From contig JAHWHG010000003.1 in the NCBI GenBank assembly GCA_019323515.1, positions 62,001 through 126,000 on the forward strand: a stretch of 64,000 nt of DNA. The letters are read 5' to 3'. The stretch is from Candidatus Woesearchaeota archaeon. Its GTDB lineage: Archaea > Nanobdellota > Nanobdellia > Woesearchaeales > JAHWHD01. The position numbers and the translations under genes were made by a program. The stretch's first letter is position 1. Every line of letters begins with the position of its first letter. Below, piece after piece: positions 9,188 to 17,905 of the stretch. Under the pieces are notes generated by a model that worked only from the letters and a program-made list of their open reading frames with translations, was not told the DNA's origin and did no database searches.

Positions 9188-10079
9188 TACCTTTAACCAA
9201 TTCATTAAACTTTTTATTATTATTTAATTCATTGCAAAGCCTAGCACTTGCTCTAATGTATTGTTTTCTCATTCTTTTAATCTCTGAACTGGAATTTATC
9301 CTATAAGCGATCCTGTTTCTTGAGTTTATGAAAAGTATATTTGAGAAAGGTTCAATGCCGAACCTTTCTTGGATCAACCTGTCAGATAATCTCCAAGCTT
9401 TACCATGCATATTGTCCTTATTTTTTTGGATATTAACATATGAGTCGAATAGTGAAGGCAAATAATCACCTACTAAATCTGATAACATTATAAGTCCAGC
9501 CCTTAAAGCATACATCTCATCATAGAAAGGTTTTGGATTTCTGCAGCAAAGATGTGCTCTTTCATGAAAACATATTTCTGCAACGCCAAAGGGAGAGCCA
9601 CTGCAATCAGTATAAATTGTATAATGCATCTTATTTCCAATTGCCCTAGGATAAGTATATCCATCTCTGCCTTTACCATATTTTGTAGTGAGGTAATCTT
9701 TTCTTTCCATTACCTTTAATCTAATTGTTGCATCTTTTGAACTAAAGAAGTCTGAGCCATAGCGAGCCTTGAAAACCATATTAATAAGGCGTTCAAATCT
9801 TGTATTATCATGCTGTGAGCTGTCATAAGTACCAGTAGATTTCCAGTTTTGCATATAGAACTTTGAAACATAGTCAACTGGTTCAACCTCTTCCCTTATC
9901 TTTGCGATATAGCCATACCTGCCATCAATATTCCAATGTGATTCAGGAGACATGTCCTTTTTTCTGCATGTTTCTCTCCATTCTCTTTCAAGCTTTGTCA
10001 ATCTTGCTTCAAGATCCTTAGTACCTAGTAGAAGGCATCCTAAACCTGCCATTCTAGATAGAAGGCTACGTCTGCTCAT
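9168..10079 (-). CDS. Tat-type exported HExxH putative metallopeptidase
   Basis: 303 residues from the ATG at 10079, chosen over an in-frame ATG 15 bases upstream because GGGGAT sits directly before it. The N-terminus MSRRSLLSRM followed by a short hydrophobic stretch resembles a twin-arginine signal, and LGC could be a lipobox. In the middle, CFHERAHLCC contains HERAH, a zinc-protease HExxH, flanked by cysteines. I do not recognise the family and cannot identify the third zinc ligand. The 3' end overlaps the convergent 883-residue secreted-protein gene by 20 bases. Confidence 0.6.
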   Translation of the reverse strand: MSRRSLLSRMAGLGCLLLGTKDLEARLTKLEREWRETCRKKDMSPESHWNIDGRYGYIAKIREEVEPVDYVSKFYMQNWKSTGTYDSSQHDNTRFERLINMVFKARYGSDFFSSKDATIRLKVMERKDYLTTKYGKGRDGYTYPRAIGNKMHYTIYTDCSGSPFGVAEICFHERAHLCCRNPKPFYDEMYALRAGLIMLSDLVGDYLPSLFDSYVNIQKNKDNMHGKAWRLSDRLIQERFGIEPFSNILFINSRNRIAYRINSSSEIKRMRKQYIRASARLCNELNNNKKFNELVKGITYSEL

Positions 10080-10214
10080 ACAATCCCCAGTCATAATGCT
10101 AATTACCTTAATTATCTTTATAAATTTACCTATAAGTAGTTACAAAGGCCTATAGAAAGTTTTATATATGTAAGGAATCATCATAGAAAGCATAAAAGTC
10201 GTGAGGGTGATTTC

Positions 10215-10487
10215 ATGTTAAAGATGAAGAAGATTACTGAAACATATGATATGAAGGTTTTTACTGACTCAGGAGAGTATTTTGGAGATGTTGATGAGTC
10301 AATTCTAACAACAAATAAGCTATTTGGCTGGAAAGTAAGAGCTACTAAGAGTTCATTCCTGAATAAGGTGCTTGGTTCTGCAAAAGGCGTGATTGTTCCA
10401 CATCAGCTAGTGAAGAGCATTGGAGATATAATGATCATAAGCAAAGCTGCAGTGCCATCATATAGCCCTGAGGAAGAAGCTGAATGA
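10215..10487 (+). CDS. PRC-barrel domain protein
   Basis: A 90-residue single-domain PRC-barrel protein: YDMKVFTDSGEYFGDVDE is the usual strand-turn-strand opening and VIVPHQLVKSIGDIMII the closing strands. Archaeal stand-alone PRC-barrel proteins are small adaptors; some act in cell division or RNA metabolism. A strong GAGGGTGAT Shine-Dalgarno precedes the ATG. The stop overlaps the start of a 32-codon ORF (ATGA). Confidence 0.85.
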   Translation: MLKMKKITETYDMKVFTDSGEYFGDVDESILTTNKLFGWKVRATKSSFLNKVLGSAKGVIVPHQLVKSIGDIMIISKAAVPSYSPEEEAE

Positions 10488-10582
10488 ACATAGAGCAGAT
10501 TGAAGAACTTAGCCCTGAGCTAAGGAAGTATGCTTTATTTTATAATTATTTTTATGAAAGGAATCAAGAGATTCCTAATTAA
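10484..10582 (+). CDS. Tiny ORF coupled to PRC-barrel gene
   Basis: 32-residue acidic helical peptide starting MNIEQIEELSPELRKYA. Its ATG overlaps the PRC-barrel stop by the four bases ATGA, the same coupling used by other genes in this window, which supports translation. No homologue is recognised. The end meets the tail of the interrupted reverse-strand ORF. Confidence 0.45.
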   Translation: MNIEQIEELSPELRKYALFYNYFYERNQEIPN

Positions 10583-10692
10583 ATCTTTTTTGAGAATTCC
10601 TTTGAGTCTATTGCTTCTACTTGTTCAAATAGGATTTTTAATGTCTTTTTGTTTGAGATTTTTTCATGGGTGTGAGGGTATACTATCCATAG
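10579..10692 (-). pseudogene. Continuation of the interrupted ORF after TAA
   Basis: In the same frame as 10693-11043 and directly after its TAA come 37 coding-like codons beginning LWIVYPHTHEKIS and ending EFSKKI before the next stop. Composition (Lys/Glu/Ile-rich, no rare residues) is that of the upstream part. It has no start codon or ribosome binding site of its own. Either the gene is a pseudogene split by one stop or the stop is read through. Confidence 0.45.
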
Positions 10693-11043
10693 TTATTGTG
10701 TTTCAGAGAATGGGTTGATAAAGTAGAGTGATAAGGTATTATCTTTGATTAATTCGCTCCATGAGTCAATTACTTTTTTTAAGTTTTCTTTTGAATTAAG
10801 AAGCACGATTGAAGAATGTGATGCTTTTAGATTTGTTTTAGCGCTATTGAGCTTTTCCAGTGTGGCAATTAAGTTGTCAATCTCAGGTTCTATTAGAAAT
10901 GCTTGGGTCTTTTCCTTAAATTCTACGAATAAATCAACCCCCTCCTTGTCTTCTGTAATAGAAATAATCGCTCTCCTAATCAAGTCTTTGTTCTTTAGAT
11001 ACTCTTTTGTCCATTCCTTTAGAAAGGCTTTTGGTTTGTCCAT
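10693..11043 (-). CDS. Hypothetical alpha/beta protein ending at an in-frame TAA
   Basis: 116 residues starting MDKPKAFLKEW, with no recognised domain; charged and helical with some beta strands (VDLFVEFKEKTQAFLI). The frame ends at TAA (10693-10695) but stays open and protein-like for 37 more codons. The gene may therefore be truncated by a nonsense mutation or sequencing error, or read through. It is not coupled to a recognisable operon. Confidence 0.6.
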   Translation of the reverse strand: MDKPKAFLKEWTKEYLKNKDLIRRAIISITEDKEGVDLFVEFKEKTQAFLIEPEIDNLIATLEKLNSAKTNLKASHSSIVLLNSKENLKKVIDSWSELIKDNTLSLYFINPFSETQ

Positions 11044-11109
11044 GTCACATCCTTTTTTAAGTAGAATTGATAGAATTAGTATTTAAAATTTTTTAAAAAA
11101 TAAAAAAAT

Positions 11110-11847
11110 CTAATCGTTCTCTACCCTAGGAGCAAGTATAAAGCTAAGCATAAGCCTGTCCATCTCTTTATACTCAAGCTTTAAAGGGTAATCTTTTGAG
11201 AAGTATAGAGAGACCTGGTTAGCAAGTTTTGAACCACCCATCATCTTCTTAAGGTATTCGATTGAGTACTTTGCTTTTATCTTATCCTGAGTCTCAATGT
11301 TAACATCATCTGCCTTGTTAATGTCGATCCTTGCTTTACTTAAATCACCTGTGGCTTCAACTACAAGTTTTTCAGGCTCTGCCTGGAATGTGACTGACTC
11401 TGCTACTATATCAACATCTTCAATTGCGTCTGTAAGGAATTCAGTAGGCATTACAATAGAAGCGCCGAAGTTTAAATCAGGAATCTTTTGTTCCTTTTCA
11501 TCAAGTTCGATGATTGGAATCGAGAATGTTCTCTTCGAATTGCCCTGTAATGTCAATTTTAGCTTGTTGTTGTCAAGCTCTAAAGTAAGCATATCGCTTG
11601 GCTTTGTCCTTCTTAGTATCTGTTTAAGGTTGTTGAGGTTAATAGCGATTTCGGTATCCTGGTCAACCTTGTATTCAGTAAATGTAGAAGATAGAAGCTT
11701 GAATATTACCATTGCAACGTTTGCAGGGTCCATTGCAATCATTTCAATTGCTTCAGGTGTAATCTTAAAGCAAGCTTCATTCACTAATTCTGATATTATT
11801 GATATACTATCCTTAAAGTATTTAGGTTCAGCTAGAGTAAGTCTCAT
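11110..11847 (-). CDS. pcn: DNA sliding clamp PCNA
   Basis: 245 residues, the normal archaeal PCNA length. It starts MRLTLAEPKYFKDSI and shows the conserved LDLD-like centre (LTLELDNNKLKL), the interdomain connector and the C-terminal LAPRVEND, where the family usually has LAPRIE. Forms the trimeric ring that tethers DNA polymerase, ligase and Fen1. A TATA-like element lies in the 80-base gap upstream, so it probably has its own promoter. RNase J is encoded next upstream on the same strand. Confidence 0.95.
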   Translation of the reverse strand: MRLTLAEPKYFKDSISIISELVNEACFKITPEAIEMIAMDPANVAMVIFKLLSSTFTEYKVDQDTEIAINLNNLKQILRRTKPSDMLTLELDNNKLKLTLQGNSKRTFSIPIIELDEKEQKIPDLNFGASIVMPTEFLTDAIEDVDIVAESVTFQAEPEKLVVEATGDLSKARIDINKADDVNIETQDKIKAKYSIEYLKKMMGGSKLANQVSLYFSKDYPLKLEYKEMDRLMLSFILAPRVEND

Positions 11848-11928
11848 TTTATAATCCCCCCAGATTTTAATGTTTTAATGTATACTTAACCTATTTATAT
11901 ATATTTTTGTTTTAGAATATAGGTCTTT

Positions 11929-13266
11929 TTAAAGGGTAATCCTTTGATGATTTTTAAGCAGATGTACATTATTTGAGAGGTCATAGCCTAATTCACCTGA
12001 AAGTTCTTTTAAAGCTTCCATCATGTTCTTTTCGCCATGCGCTGGAAATATATGTTTTGGCTTAAGCATGTGAAGGAAGTCTCTTAAATCTTCTCTTGAG
12101 GCGTGTCCTGATACATGAATGTCCTTGAAGATCCTTACGCCATATTTCTTTAGTTTTCTTTCAAGTTCTTCCCTATTCTCGATATTGAGCTTGTTAGGGA
12201 TAACTTTGCATGAAAATATAACATGATCCTCTGGAAGGAATTCAAATGGGAGTTCTTTGTCAACCATCTTTGAAAGAGTCGCTTTTGGTTCTCCTTGATG
12301 GCCTGTGACAACGAAAAGGTATTTGTCACGTTCTCCATTCTTTTCGATACTTGCAAGCTTTCTTCTAATCTGCTTACCAAACTTAACAATCTCTGCTTTT
12401 TTCTTGAAATTGATTACTTCTGCTTCTTCGCCTGCATTTACGTACTTATAAAGTGACCTGCCAAGAAATAACACTTTTCTGTTCATCTTTCTTCCGAACT
12501 CTACGATTGATTTAAGGCGTGCAAGGTGGCTTGAAAATGTAGTTACAATCACAGCCTTGCCTTTTGAGTTGGTTCCGAGCATTACTTCATTAAGCATCTC
12601 TTTAGCGACCATCTCTGATGGTGTTTTCATAGCATTTGGCGCATATAATGAGTCAACTATTAAAGCAATAACGCCTTTTTTACCAATCTCTTCAAGCTTT
12701 TCAAAGTTTGTTGCTTTTCCTAAAGTTGGGTGTCTGTCAAACTTGAAGTCATTTGCATACAATATTGAACCATATGGGGTATGAAGCACTGCAAGCACTG
12801 TCTGTGGTGTCGAGTGCGTCATATTGATGAACTCTAAAGTAATCTTGTCAGATATGTGGTATTTTGAGTTAATGTTCATCCTAAGAATTCTGTTCTTAAT
12901 TTTTGAACGTTCGTCTTCTTCAATGGCTTTTATTACAGCTGCGGTAAAAGGTGTGCAGAGAATAGGTGCTTTGAATTTGTTTGATAAGAATGGGATAGCT
13001 CCTGTATGATCAAGATGGGCATGTGTAGGAACTATTGCTTTTACTTTATCTTTCCAGTCATTTATCACTGATATATCAGGTATAGCGCCTACCTTGATAA
13101 GTTCAGCAGCCGAAACGCCGTGGATATCCTCATCTTCTGTGTATCGGATATAATTTTCAAGATGGATGCCCATGTCTATAAGAATTACTTCGTCGTCTAC
13201 TTTAATAGCAGTCATATTCTTTCCTATTTCTTGGTATCCGCCAACTGCACAGATTTCTATTCCCAT
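11929..13266 (-). CDS. rnj: Archaeal RNase J (beta-CASP metallo-beta-lactamase)
   Basis: 445 residues. The metallo-beta-lactamase core has the metal motif HAHLDH (after VPT) and motif IV within LYANDFKFD; the beta-CASP region contains VTGHQGEPKA and the C-terminal SGHASREDL and HGE motifs. The start MGIEICAVGGYQEIGKNM is the usual RNase J N-terminus. It is a 5'-3' exo/endoribonuclease of mRNA decay and RNA maturation. Length and motifs are complete, so I expect an active enzyme. It diverges from pyrE. Confidence 0.93.
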   Translation of the reverse strand: MGIEICAVGGYQEIGKNMTAIKVDDEVILIDMGIHLENYIRYTEDEDIHGVSAAELIKVGAIPDISVINDWKDKVKAIVPTHAHLDHTGAIPFLSNKFKAPILCTPFTAAVIKAIEEDERSKIKNRILRMNINSKYHISDKITLEFINMTHSTPQTVLAVLHTPYGSILYANDFKFDRHPTLGKATNFEKLEEIGKKGVIALIVDSLYAPNAMKTPSEMVAKEMLNEVMLGTNSKGKAVIVTTFSSHLARLKSIVEFGRKMNRKVLFLGRSLYKYVNAGEEAEVINFKKKAEIVKFGKQIRRKLASIEKNGERDKYLFVVTGHQGEPKATLSKMVDKELPFEFLPEDHVIFSCKVIPNKLNIENREELERKLKKYGVRIFKDIHVSGHASREDLRDFLHMLKPKHIFPAHGEKNMMEALKELSGELGYDLSNNVHLLKNHQRITL

Positions 13267-13379
13267 AGGTTTTTGGATTATATGCTATGATATATAAATT
13301 TTTGTGTATTTACTATGTATTTGGGACAAGAAAAGTTATTTATAATATCTTTAAGTTGCATTTTTCTGAGGTGGTTTGT

Positions 13380-14102
13380 ATGGAATGGTATATGCAACAT
13401 GCTTATTACGAGTTCTTGATGAAGAATAATGTAATTGGTTTTTTTGAGGAAAGAAGGAAGTTGAAATCAGGAAGGATGTCAAATTGGTATGCGAATTTTA
13501 GGAAGGTTACTAATTCTTTATCAAGTAAGAGGGAATTGTTGGGATTTTTGAAGGATTATATTGATAATTTTGTTGAATCTGTTGATTACTTTATTGGTGT
13601 TCCTGAGAGTATGACCTGTGCTGGTGAGAGCCTTAATGAAATGTGTGGGATTGAGAGACTTGTCAAGTTAAGAGCAAATACTAAAGAGCACGGAGCACCG
13701 CAGGACAGGTATTTCTTGGGGGAAATTAGGGAAGGTGATAAAGTTGTTTTGCTTGAGGATGTCACGACAACAGGTGGAAGTCTTTTGAAGAGAGTTTATG
13801 AGTGTAAAGAGGCAGGTCTTGATGTGGTTGGAACAGTTGGATTGTTAAACAGATTAGAATATGTGGATAAAGATACTTTTGAAAGACTTGGATTACTAGA
13901 GAAGTTGAAACATGGTGATAATTTTGAGTTAGGTGTAGAAGATTTTTTTAGGAGAGAGACAGATGTAACACATTATTCTATGATAAATGCTAAGTATGCA
14001 TTGCCAAGAGCTGCTCAAAAATTAAAACCTCATAATGAAATCATAAGTGATATTGAGGCTGATTTTGAAAATTATGGTGTAAAGCCAATTAAGTTAAGGT
14101 GA
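13380..14102 (+). CDS. pyrE: Orotate phosphoribosyltransferase
   Basis: Converts orotate and PRPP to OMP. The PRPP loop LLEDVTTTGGS is intact. I chose the ATG at 13380 because GAGGTGG lies eight bases upstream and a TATA-like TTATTTATAATA precedes it; an in-frame start at 13287 would add an unlikely hydrophobic leader. At 240 aa it is somewhat longer than usual, with an extended C-terminus. First gene of pyrEFDKC; its stop is followed at once by the pyrF ribosome binding site. Confidence 0.88.
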   Translation: MEWYMQHAYYEFLMKNNVIGFFEERRKLKSGRMSNWYANFRKVTNSLSSKRELLGFLKDYIDNFVESVDYFIGVPESMTCAGESLNEMCGIERLVKLRANTKEHGAPQDRYFLGEIREGDKVVLLEDVTTTGGSLLKRVYECKEAGLDVVGTVGLLNRLEYVDKDTFERLGLLEKLKHGDNFELGVEDFFRRETDVTHYSMINAKYALPRAAQKLKPHNEIISDIEADFENYGVKPIKLR

Positions 14103-14107
14103 TGATT

Positions 14108-15022
14108 ATGGAACTGATAGAATTGAATGATAAGGAGAAGTTAGCAAGAGAAAAGTTATGCTTTGCGATGGATAACATAAAAGAGCTTGACAAAGTTGAG
14201 GAAATTGTTAAGGAGCTGAGTCCTTATGTTGGATTATTTAAAGTTGGGATGGAATCTTACACAAGGTTTGGGCCAAGGGTTGTTGAATTGATAAAGGGTT
14301 ATGGTTCAGAGATGTTTCTTGATTTGAAATATCATGATATCCCTAATACTGTTGTTGGTGCTGGAAGTGCTGTAAGTGATCTTAAGGGTATCAGGTTCTT
14401 TAACATCCATGCAAGTAATGGTTATGAGACCTGTAAGAAGACTAAAGAGAAGTTGGTTGAAGTAAAAGCTGATGCAAAAGTGATTGGGGTTACAGTCTTG
14501 ACAAGCATGGATTTAGTAAGATATTTTCATACACATGCTCTTCCAGTAATTGAGACATGGCCAGAGAATTTTAAGGGTGCAGATGATTTGTTGAAGTTTC
14601 CTTATACTACATTAATAAACTATGATTCTGAATTCAGGAAGGATCCTAATTTTAAAGATAAGTTTGAATATGAATGCATGCTTGAGAATTTTAAAGGTCT
14701 GCTAGGGGAAAATGGTGATAGGTATGTTTCAAATGCTGTGAAGCATATGGCTAGTATAGCTGTTAATGCTGGATTAGATGGGATAGTTTGTTCTGCTGCT
14801 GATTTAGAGAACTTGAAGCTGCCTAAAGATTTTATGACAGTTACTCCTGGAATCAAAGGTCGGAAGAAAGGAGCAGGTAGTGATCAGAGTAGGGTTTTTA
14901 CAGCTGGAAAAGCTGTCCAGGCAGGTTCTGATGTCTTAGTAGTGGGAAGAGCTATAGGGAATGCTGAAGATAGGGCAGAGGCAGCTTATGATATGTTGAA
15001 TGAGATGGCGGAGTATCTTTAA
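14108..15022 (+). CDS. pyrF: Orotidine-5'-phosphate decarboxylase with an insertion
   Basis: Decarboxylates OMP to UMP. The catalytic DxKxxD array is present (LDLKYHDIPN), as are VTVLTSMD and the C-terminal phosphate-binding TPGI and VVGRAI. The ATG at 14108 is preferred because GGTGATG lies five bases before it. About 55 extra residues, beginning near RYFHTHALPVIE, sit between VTVLTSMD and AGLDGIVCSAA, making the protein 304 aa instead of the usual 210-240. Part of the pyr operon. Confidence 0.88.
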   Translation: MELIELNDKEKLAREKLCFAMDNIKELDKVEEIVKELSPYVGLFKVGMESYTRFGPRVVELIKGYGSEMFLDLKYHDIPNTVVGAGSAVSDLKGIRFFNIHASNGYETCKKTKEKLVEVKADAKVIGVTVLTSMDLVRYFHTHALPVIETWPENFKGADDLLKFPYTTLINYDSEFRKDPNFKDKFEYECMLENFKGLLGENGDRYVSNAVKHMASIAVNAGLDGIVCSAADLENLKLPKDFMTVTPGIKGRKKGAGSDQSRVFTAGKAVQAGSDVLVVGRAIGNAEDRAEAAYDMLNEMAEYL

Positions 15023-15023
15023 A

Positions 15024-15929
15024 ATGCCAAAATTAAACTTAAACCCTCCTTTTATCAATGGTTCTGGGTTATTGAGTTATTTAGATGTGTTTGAGAGGTT
15101 AGAGAAAGAGGGTGTTATGTTTGGTGGTTGGGTTACAAAATCAATTGGCCCGCAAGCTAAGGACGGCAATTATAATCCTACGATACATATTGATGGACCT
15201 ATTGTAATGAATAGTTTTGCATTACCAACCCAATCATGGAGAGGGTGGAGAAACGAGTTTAAGGTTTCTCGCATCACAAAGCCAATCATAGGTTCATGTT
15301 ATGGTGAAAATCCTACAGATTATCATACAGTAATAGTCCAGTTTGATACATTTGTGCAGGGATGGGAACTTAATCTTTCTTGTCCAAATAAGGTCAAGGG
15401 TGAAAAGAGTCTTCAGGAAGTTGTTGATAACAGATGGGTTAAGGATGTTGTTGAGCCTTTGAGAAGTTTAACTGCGAAGCCGATCATTGCTAAGTTGTCT
15501 CCTAATTATAATTATCTTGGAATGACTGAATTAGTACAAGAGCATGTTGATTATATAGGGTGTGGTAACACAATTGGTCCAGGTTTAGCGATTAATATCT
15601 ATGTTAGGAAGCCAATCTTAGCTGGAGTTTATGGTGGTTTGTCTGGTGAGGCTATAAGGCCTATTAATATGAAGATGGTGAATGATGTGTATAACGCTGT
15701 TCATGGTTCCGAGCTGGAGATAATTGCTTATGGTGGAATAAGTAAGTGGCAGGATGTAATTGAGTATGCAATTGCAGGAGCAAGTGTCTATGGGATTGGA
15801 ACTGCTTTGTTGAACAAGAATACTCAGCAAATTGTTAAGTTTACTAAAGATTTGTGTGAAGGTGTTGATAAGTTCTTAAAGAGTGAAGGTCTCATGCTAC
15901 AGGAATTAGTCGGGAGTCTAAGAAAATGA
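15024..15929 (+). CDS. pyrD: Dihydroorotate dehydrogenase, class 1B catalytic subunit
   Basis: Flavoprotein oxidising dihydroorotate to orotate. The FMN barrel has the catalytic-cysteine block LNLSCPNK and the C-terminal YGGIS and GASVYGIGTALL phosphate-binding motifs. Pairing with pyrK directly downstream (ATGA overlap) identifies the NAD-linked 1B type. The ATG at 15024 follows the pyrF stop by one base; an in-frame ATG at 15000 would lie inside pyrF. Complete length (301 aa). Confidence 0.9.
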   Translation: MPKLNLNPPFINGSGLLSYLDVFERLEKEGVMFGGWVTKSIGPQAKDGNYNPTIHIDGPIVMNSFALPTQSWRGWRNEFKVSRITKPIIGSCYGENPTDYHTVIVQFDTFVQGWELNLSCPNKVKGEKSLQEVVDNRWVKDVVEPLRSLTAKPIIAKLSPNYNYLGMTELVQEHVDYIGCGNTIGPGLAINIYVRKPILAGVYGGLSGEAIRPINMKMVNDVYNAVHGSELEIIAYGGISKWQDVIEYAIAGASVYGIGTALLNKNTQQIVKFTKDLCEGVDKFLKSEGLMLQELVGSLRK

Positions 15930-16660
15930 AAACCTATAAAATCCAGAAGATTGAAGAACATAGTGATTTGATAAGAAGTTTTTATGTTGATGATTTTTTA
16001 GTCACTGGTCCAGGTATGTTTGTTATGGTTGGGATTCCTGGAATTGGTGAGAAGCCAATGTCTTTAAGTGGCAGGGGAAGGTTTACAGTAAAGAAAGTAG
16101 GCAGATTCACTAAAGAATTGTTTCAGAAAGATGAGGGTGATTATATTACATTAAGGAATCCAAGAGGATTTGTGTATAATGAAAGGGCAGAGACTTTGAT
16201 TGGGGGAGGTATGGGGATAGCGCCTTTAGCAGCTTCAAGGGTTAGCCATAAGAATATTGTAATTGCAGGAAAAACTATTGATGATATTATTTTTAAGGAT
16301 GAGTTTGAGATGATGCTTACTAACAAAGGAAATTTTTCTGTTTATACTGAAGATGGTTCTATGGGGAAGAAGGGAATCATTATAGACCATGATTTTTCTA
16401 AGTGTGAAGGTCCTTATTTGATATGTGGTCCTGAGCTGATGATGGAGGCTGTGGCAGAGAAGATAAATAAACCTAAATCTACATGGTTAATCATGGAGAG
16501 GTATATGAAGTGCGGGGTTGGTCTTTGTGGTGCTTGTTCTTGTTCTGGTTATCGTGTTTGTGTTGATGGACCTGTAATGCGATATGATATATTGAAAGGG
16601 ACAGAGCATTTTGGTAAGTTAAAGAGAAAGAAGAATGGTGAACTTGTTGAGTTAAAATGA
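15926..16660 (+). CDS. pyrK: Dihydroorotate dehydrogenase electron-transfer subunit
   Basis: FAD/NAD and [2Fe-2S] protein passing electrons from PyrD to NAD+. It shows a ferredoxin-reductase-type barrel, a GGGMGIAP nucleotide motif at about residue 92 and four clustered cysteines (CGVGLCGACSCSG then VC) for the iron-sulfur centre. The start overlaps the pyrD stop by four bases, and its own stop overlaps the pyrC start. Confidence 0.9.
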   Translation: MKTYKIQKIEEHSDLIRSFYVDDFLVTGPGMFVMVGIPGIGEKPMSLSGRGRFTVKKVGRFTKELFQKDEGDYITLRNPRGFVYNERAETLIGGGMGIAPLAASRVSHKNIVIAGKTIDDIIFKDEFEMMLTNKGNFSVYTEDGSMGKKGIIIDHDFSKCEGPYLICGPELMMEAVAEKINKPKSTWLIMERYMKCGVGLCGACSCSGYRVCVDGPVMRYDILKGTEHFGKLKRKKNGELVELK

Positions 16661-17889
16661 GGATTTCTGGTAAGATTGTTAATCATGATGAATTTTTTGT
16701 TGGTACAATTGAAATTGATGAGGAAAATGGATTGATAACAAAGGTTAAAAGGTGCAAGAGCAATAAAGCGTTTTATAAATATTTTGATCCTAATATCTAT
16801 ATCTTTCCAGGTTTTGTTGATATACATGTACATGCAAGGGAAGATATTTCTGGTAAGAATAAGCATAAAGAGGATTTCCAGAGTTGTAGCAGAGCAGCAA
16901 TAAATGGTGGTGTTACAGCAATAGCTGATATGCCTAATAATCCAATACCTCCAGTTGATGATGAAAGTTATCTTGCGAAAAAGGAAATTGCTGAAAGGAA
17001 TTCTTTGGTGCCTGTCTTGTTATATGCTGGGATTGGTCCTGATACTATGCCACTAAGCTTTGATGTTCCTTATAAATTGTATTTTGCGCCAAGTACTGAA
17101 TCTCTTAATTTTGATAATTATAGGGTTATGGAGAGAAGGTTGAAGCTCTATACAGGAAAGCAGGTGAGTTTTCATTGTGAAGACCCTGAAGTCATGAGGG
17201 CTAGCAGTCATATGGTTCAGCATGAAGATAAGAGGCCTGAGGTTTGTGAAGTGATAGCCATTGAAAGGGCTATTGATTATATCCGAAAGTTTAAGTTAGA
17301 CGGGGTCATCTGTCATGTCTCAACTAAAAGAGGATTGGAGAGTATTGTCAAAGCAAAGCTGGGTGTTATTAATCTTAGTTGCGAGGTTGCACCACATTAT
17401 CTTTATTTTGATGTGTGGAACAAATCTGATTGTAAGTATCCTAAATGGATAAAGATGAATCCTCCTGCAAGGTCTGTAAGTGATAGACAATTCATCTTGA
17501 AATCATTTAATCTCTTTGATTTTCTTGCATCTGATCATGCGCCGCATAGTAAAGTTGACAAGGAATGTGATGAACCTTCTGGTCTGCCTGGTCTTGATAC
17601 TTATTCTAATCTTGTGGCTTGGCTACATGTTGAGAAAGGTATTAATGTTAAAACATTGTCAAGGGTGTGTTCATATAATCCAGGAAGGTTTGTGTCAAGG
17701 TTTATGAACGAGAGGTTTGGAAGGGTTGAAGAAGGTTATGCAGCTAACCTGACTGTTTTGAACTTTGGCGAGACTACAAGAATAACAAACTCTTACTTGA
17801 GAACTAAGTGTGCTTGGAGCCCTTGGGAGGATATGGAGTTACCAGGCAAAGTTGTGAATGTGTTTGTTAAAGGAAAGAAGATGAAGTAA
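16657..17889 (+). CDS. pyrC: Dihydroorotase
   Basis: Amidohydrolase closing carbamoyl-aspartate to dihydroorotate. Metal-binding DIHVHAR near residue 53, a candidate carboxylated lysine in PYKLYFAPS, HCEDP, CHVST and SDHAPHS follow in family order. 410 residues, normal length. It overlaps pyrK by four bases and is the last gene of pyrEFDKC. Carbamoyl-phosphate synthetase and aspartate transcarbamoylase are not in this window, so the first two steps must be encoded elsewhere or the precursor obtained from outside. Confidence 0.9.
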   Translation: MRISGKIVNHDEFFVGTIEIDEENGLITKVKRCKSNKAFYKYFDPNIYIFPGFVDIHVHAREDISGKNKHKEDFQSCSRAAINGGVTAIADMPNNPIPPVDDESYLAKKEIAERNSLVPVLLYAGIGPDTMPLSFDVPYKLYFAPSTESLNFDNYRVMERRLKLYTGKQVSFHCEDPEVMRASSHMVQHEDKRPEVCEVIAIERAIDYIRKFKLDGVICHVSTKRGLESIVKAKLGVINLSCEVAPHYLYFDVWNKSDCKYPKWIKMNPPARSVSDRQFILKSFNLFDFLASDHAPHSKVDKECDEPSGLPGLDTYSNLVAWLHVEKGINVKTLSRVCSYNPGRFVSRFMNERFGRVEEGYAANLTVLNFGETTRITNSYLRTKCAWSPWEDMELPGKVVNVFVKGKKMK

Positions 17890-17905
17890 TTTGGCTTATC
17901 AGTTT

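Noticed and set aside
10530..10718. 62-codon plus-strand hydrophobic frame
   Set aside because: Opposite the interrupted reverse ORF; poly-T translated as Phe/Leu; no SD.
13287..13379. Longer N-terminus for PyrE
   Set aside because: The added residues are hydrophobic and unlike the family; SD and TATA positions support 13380.
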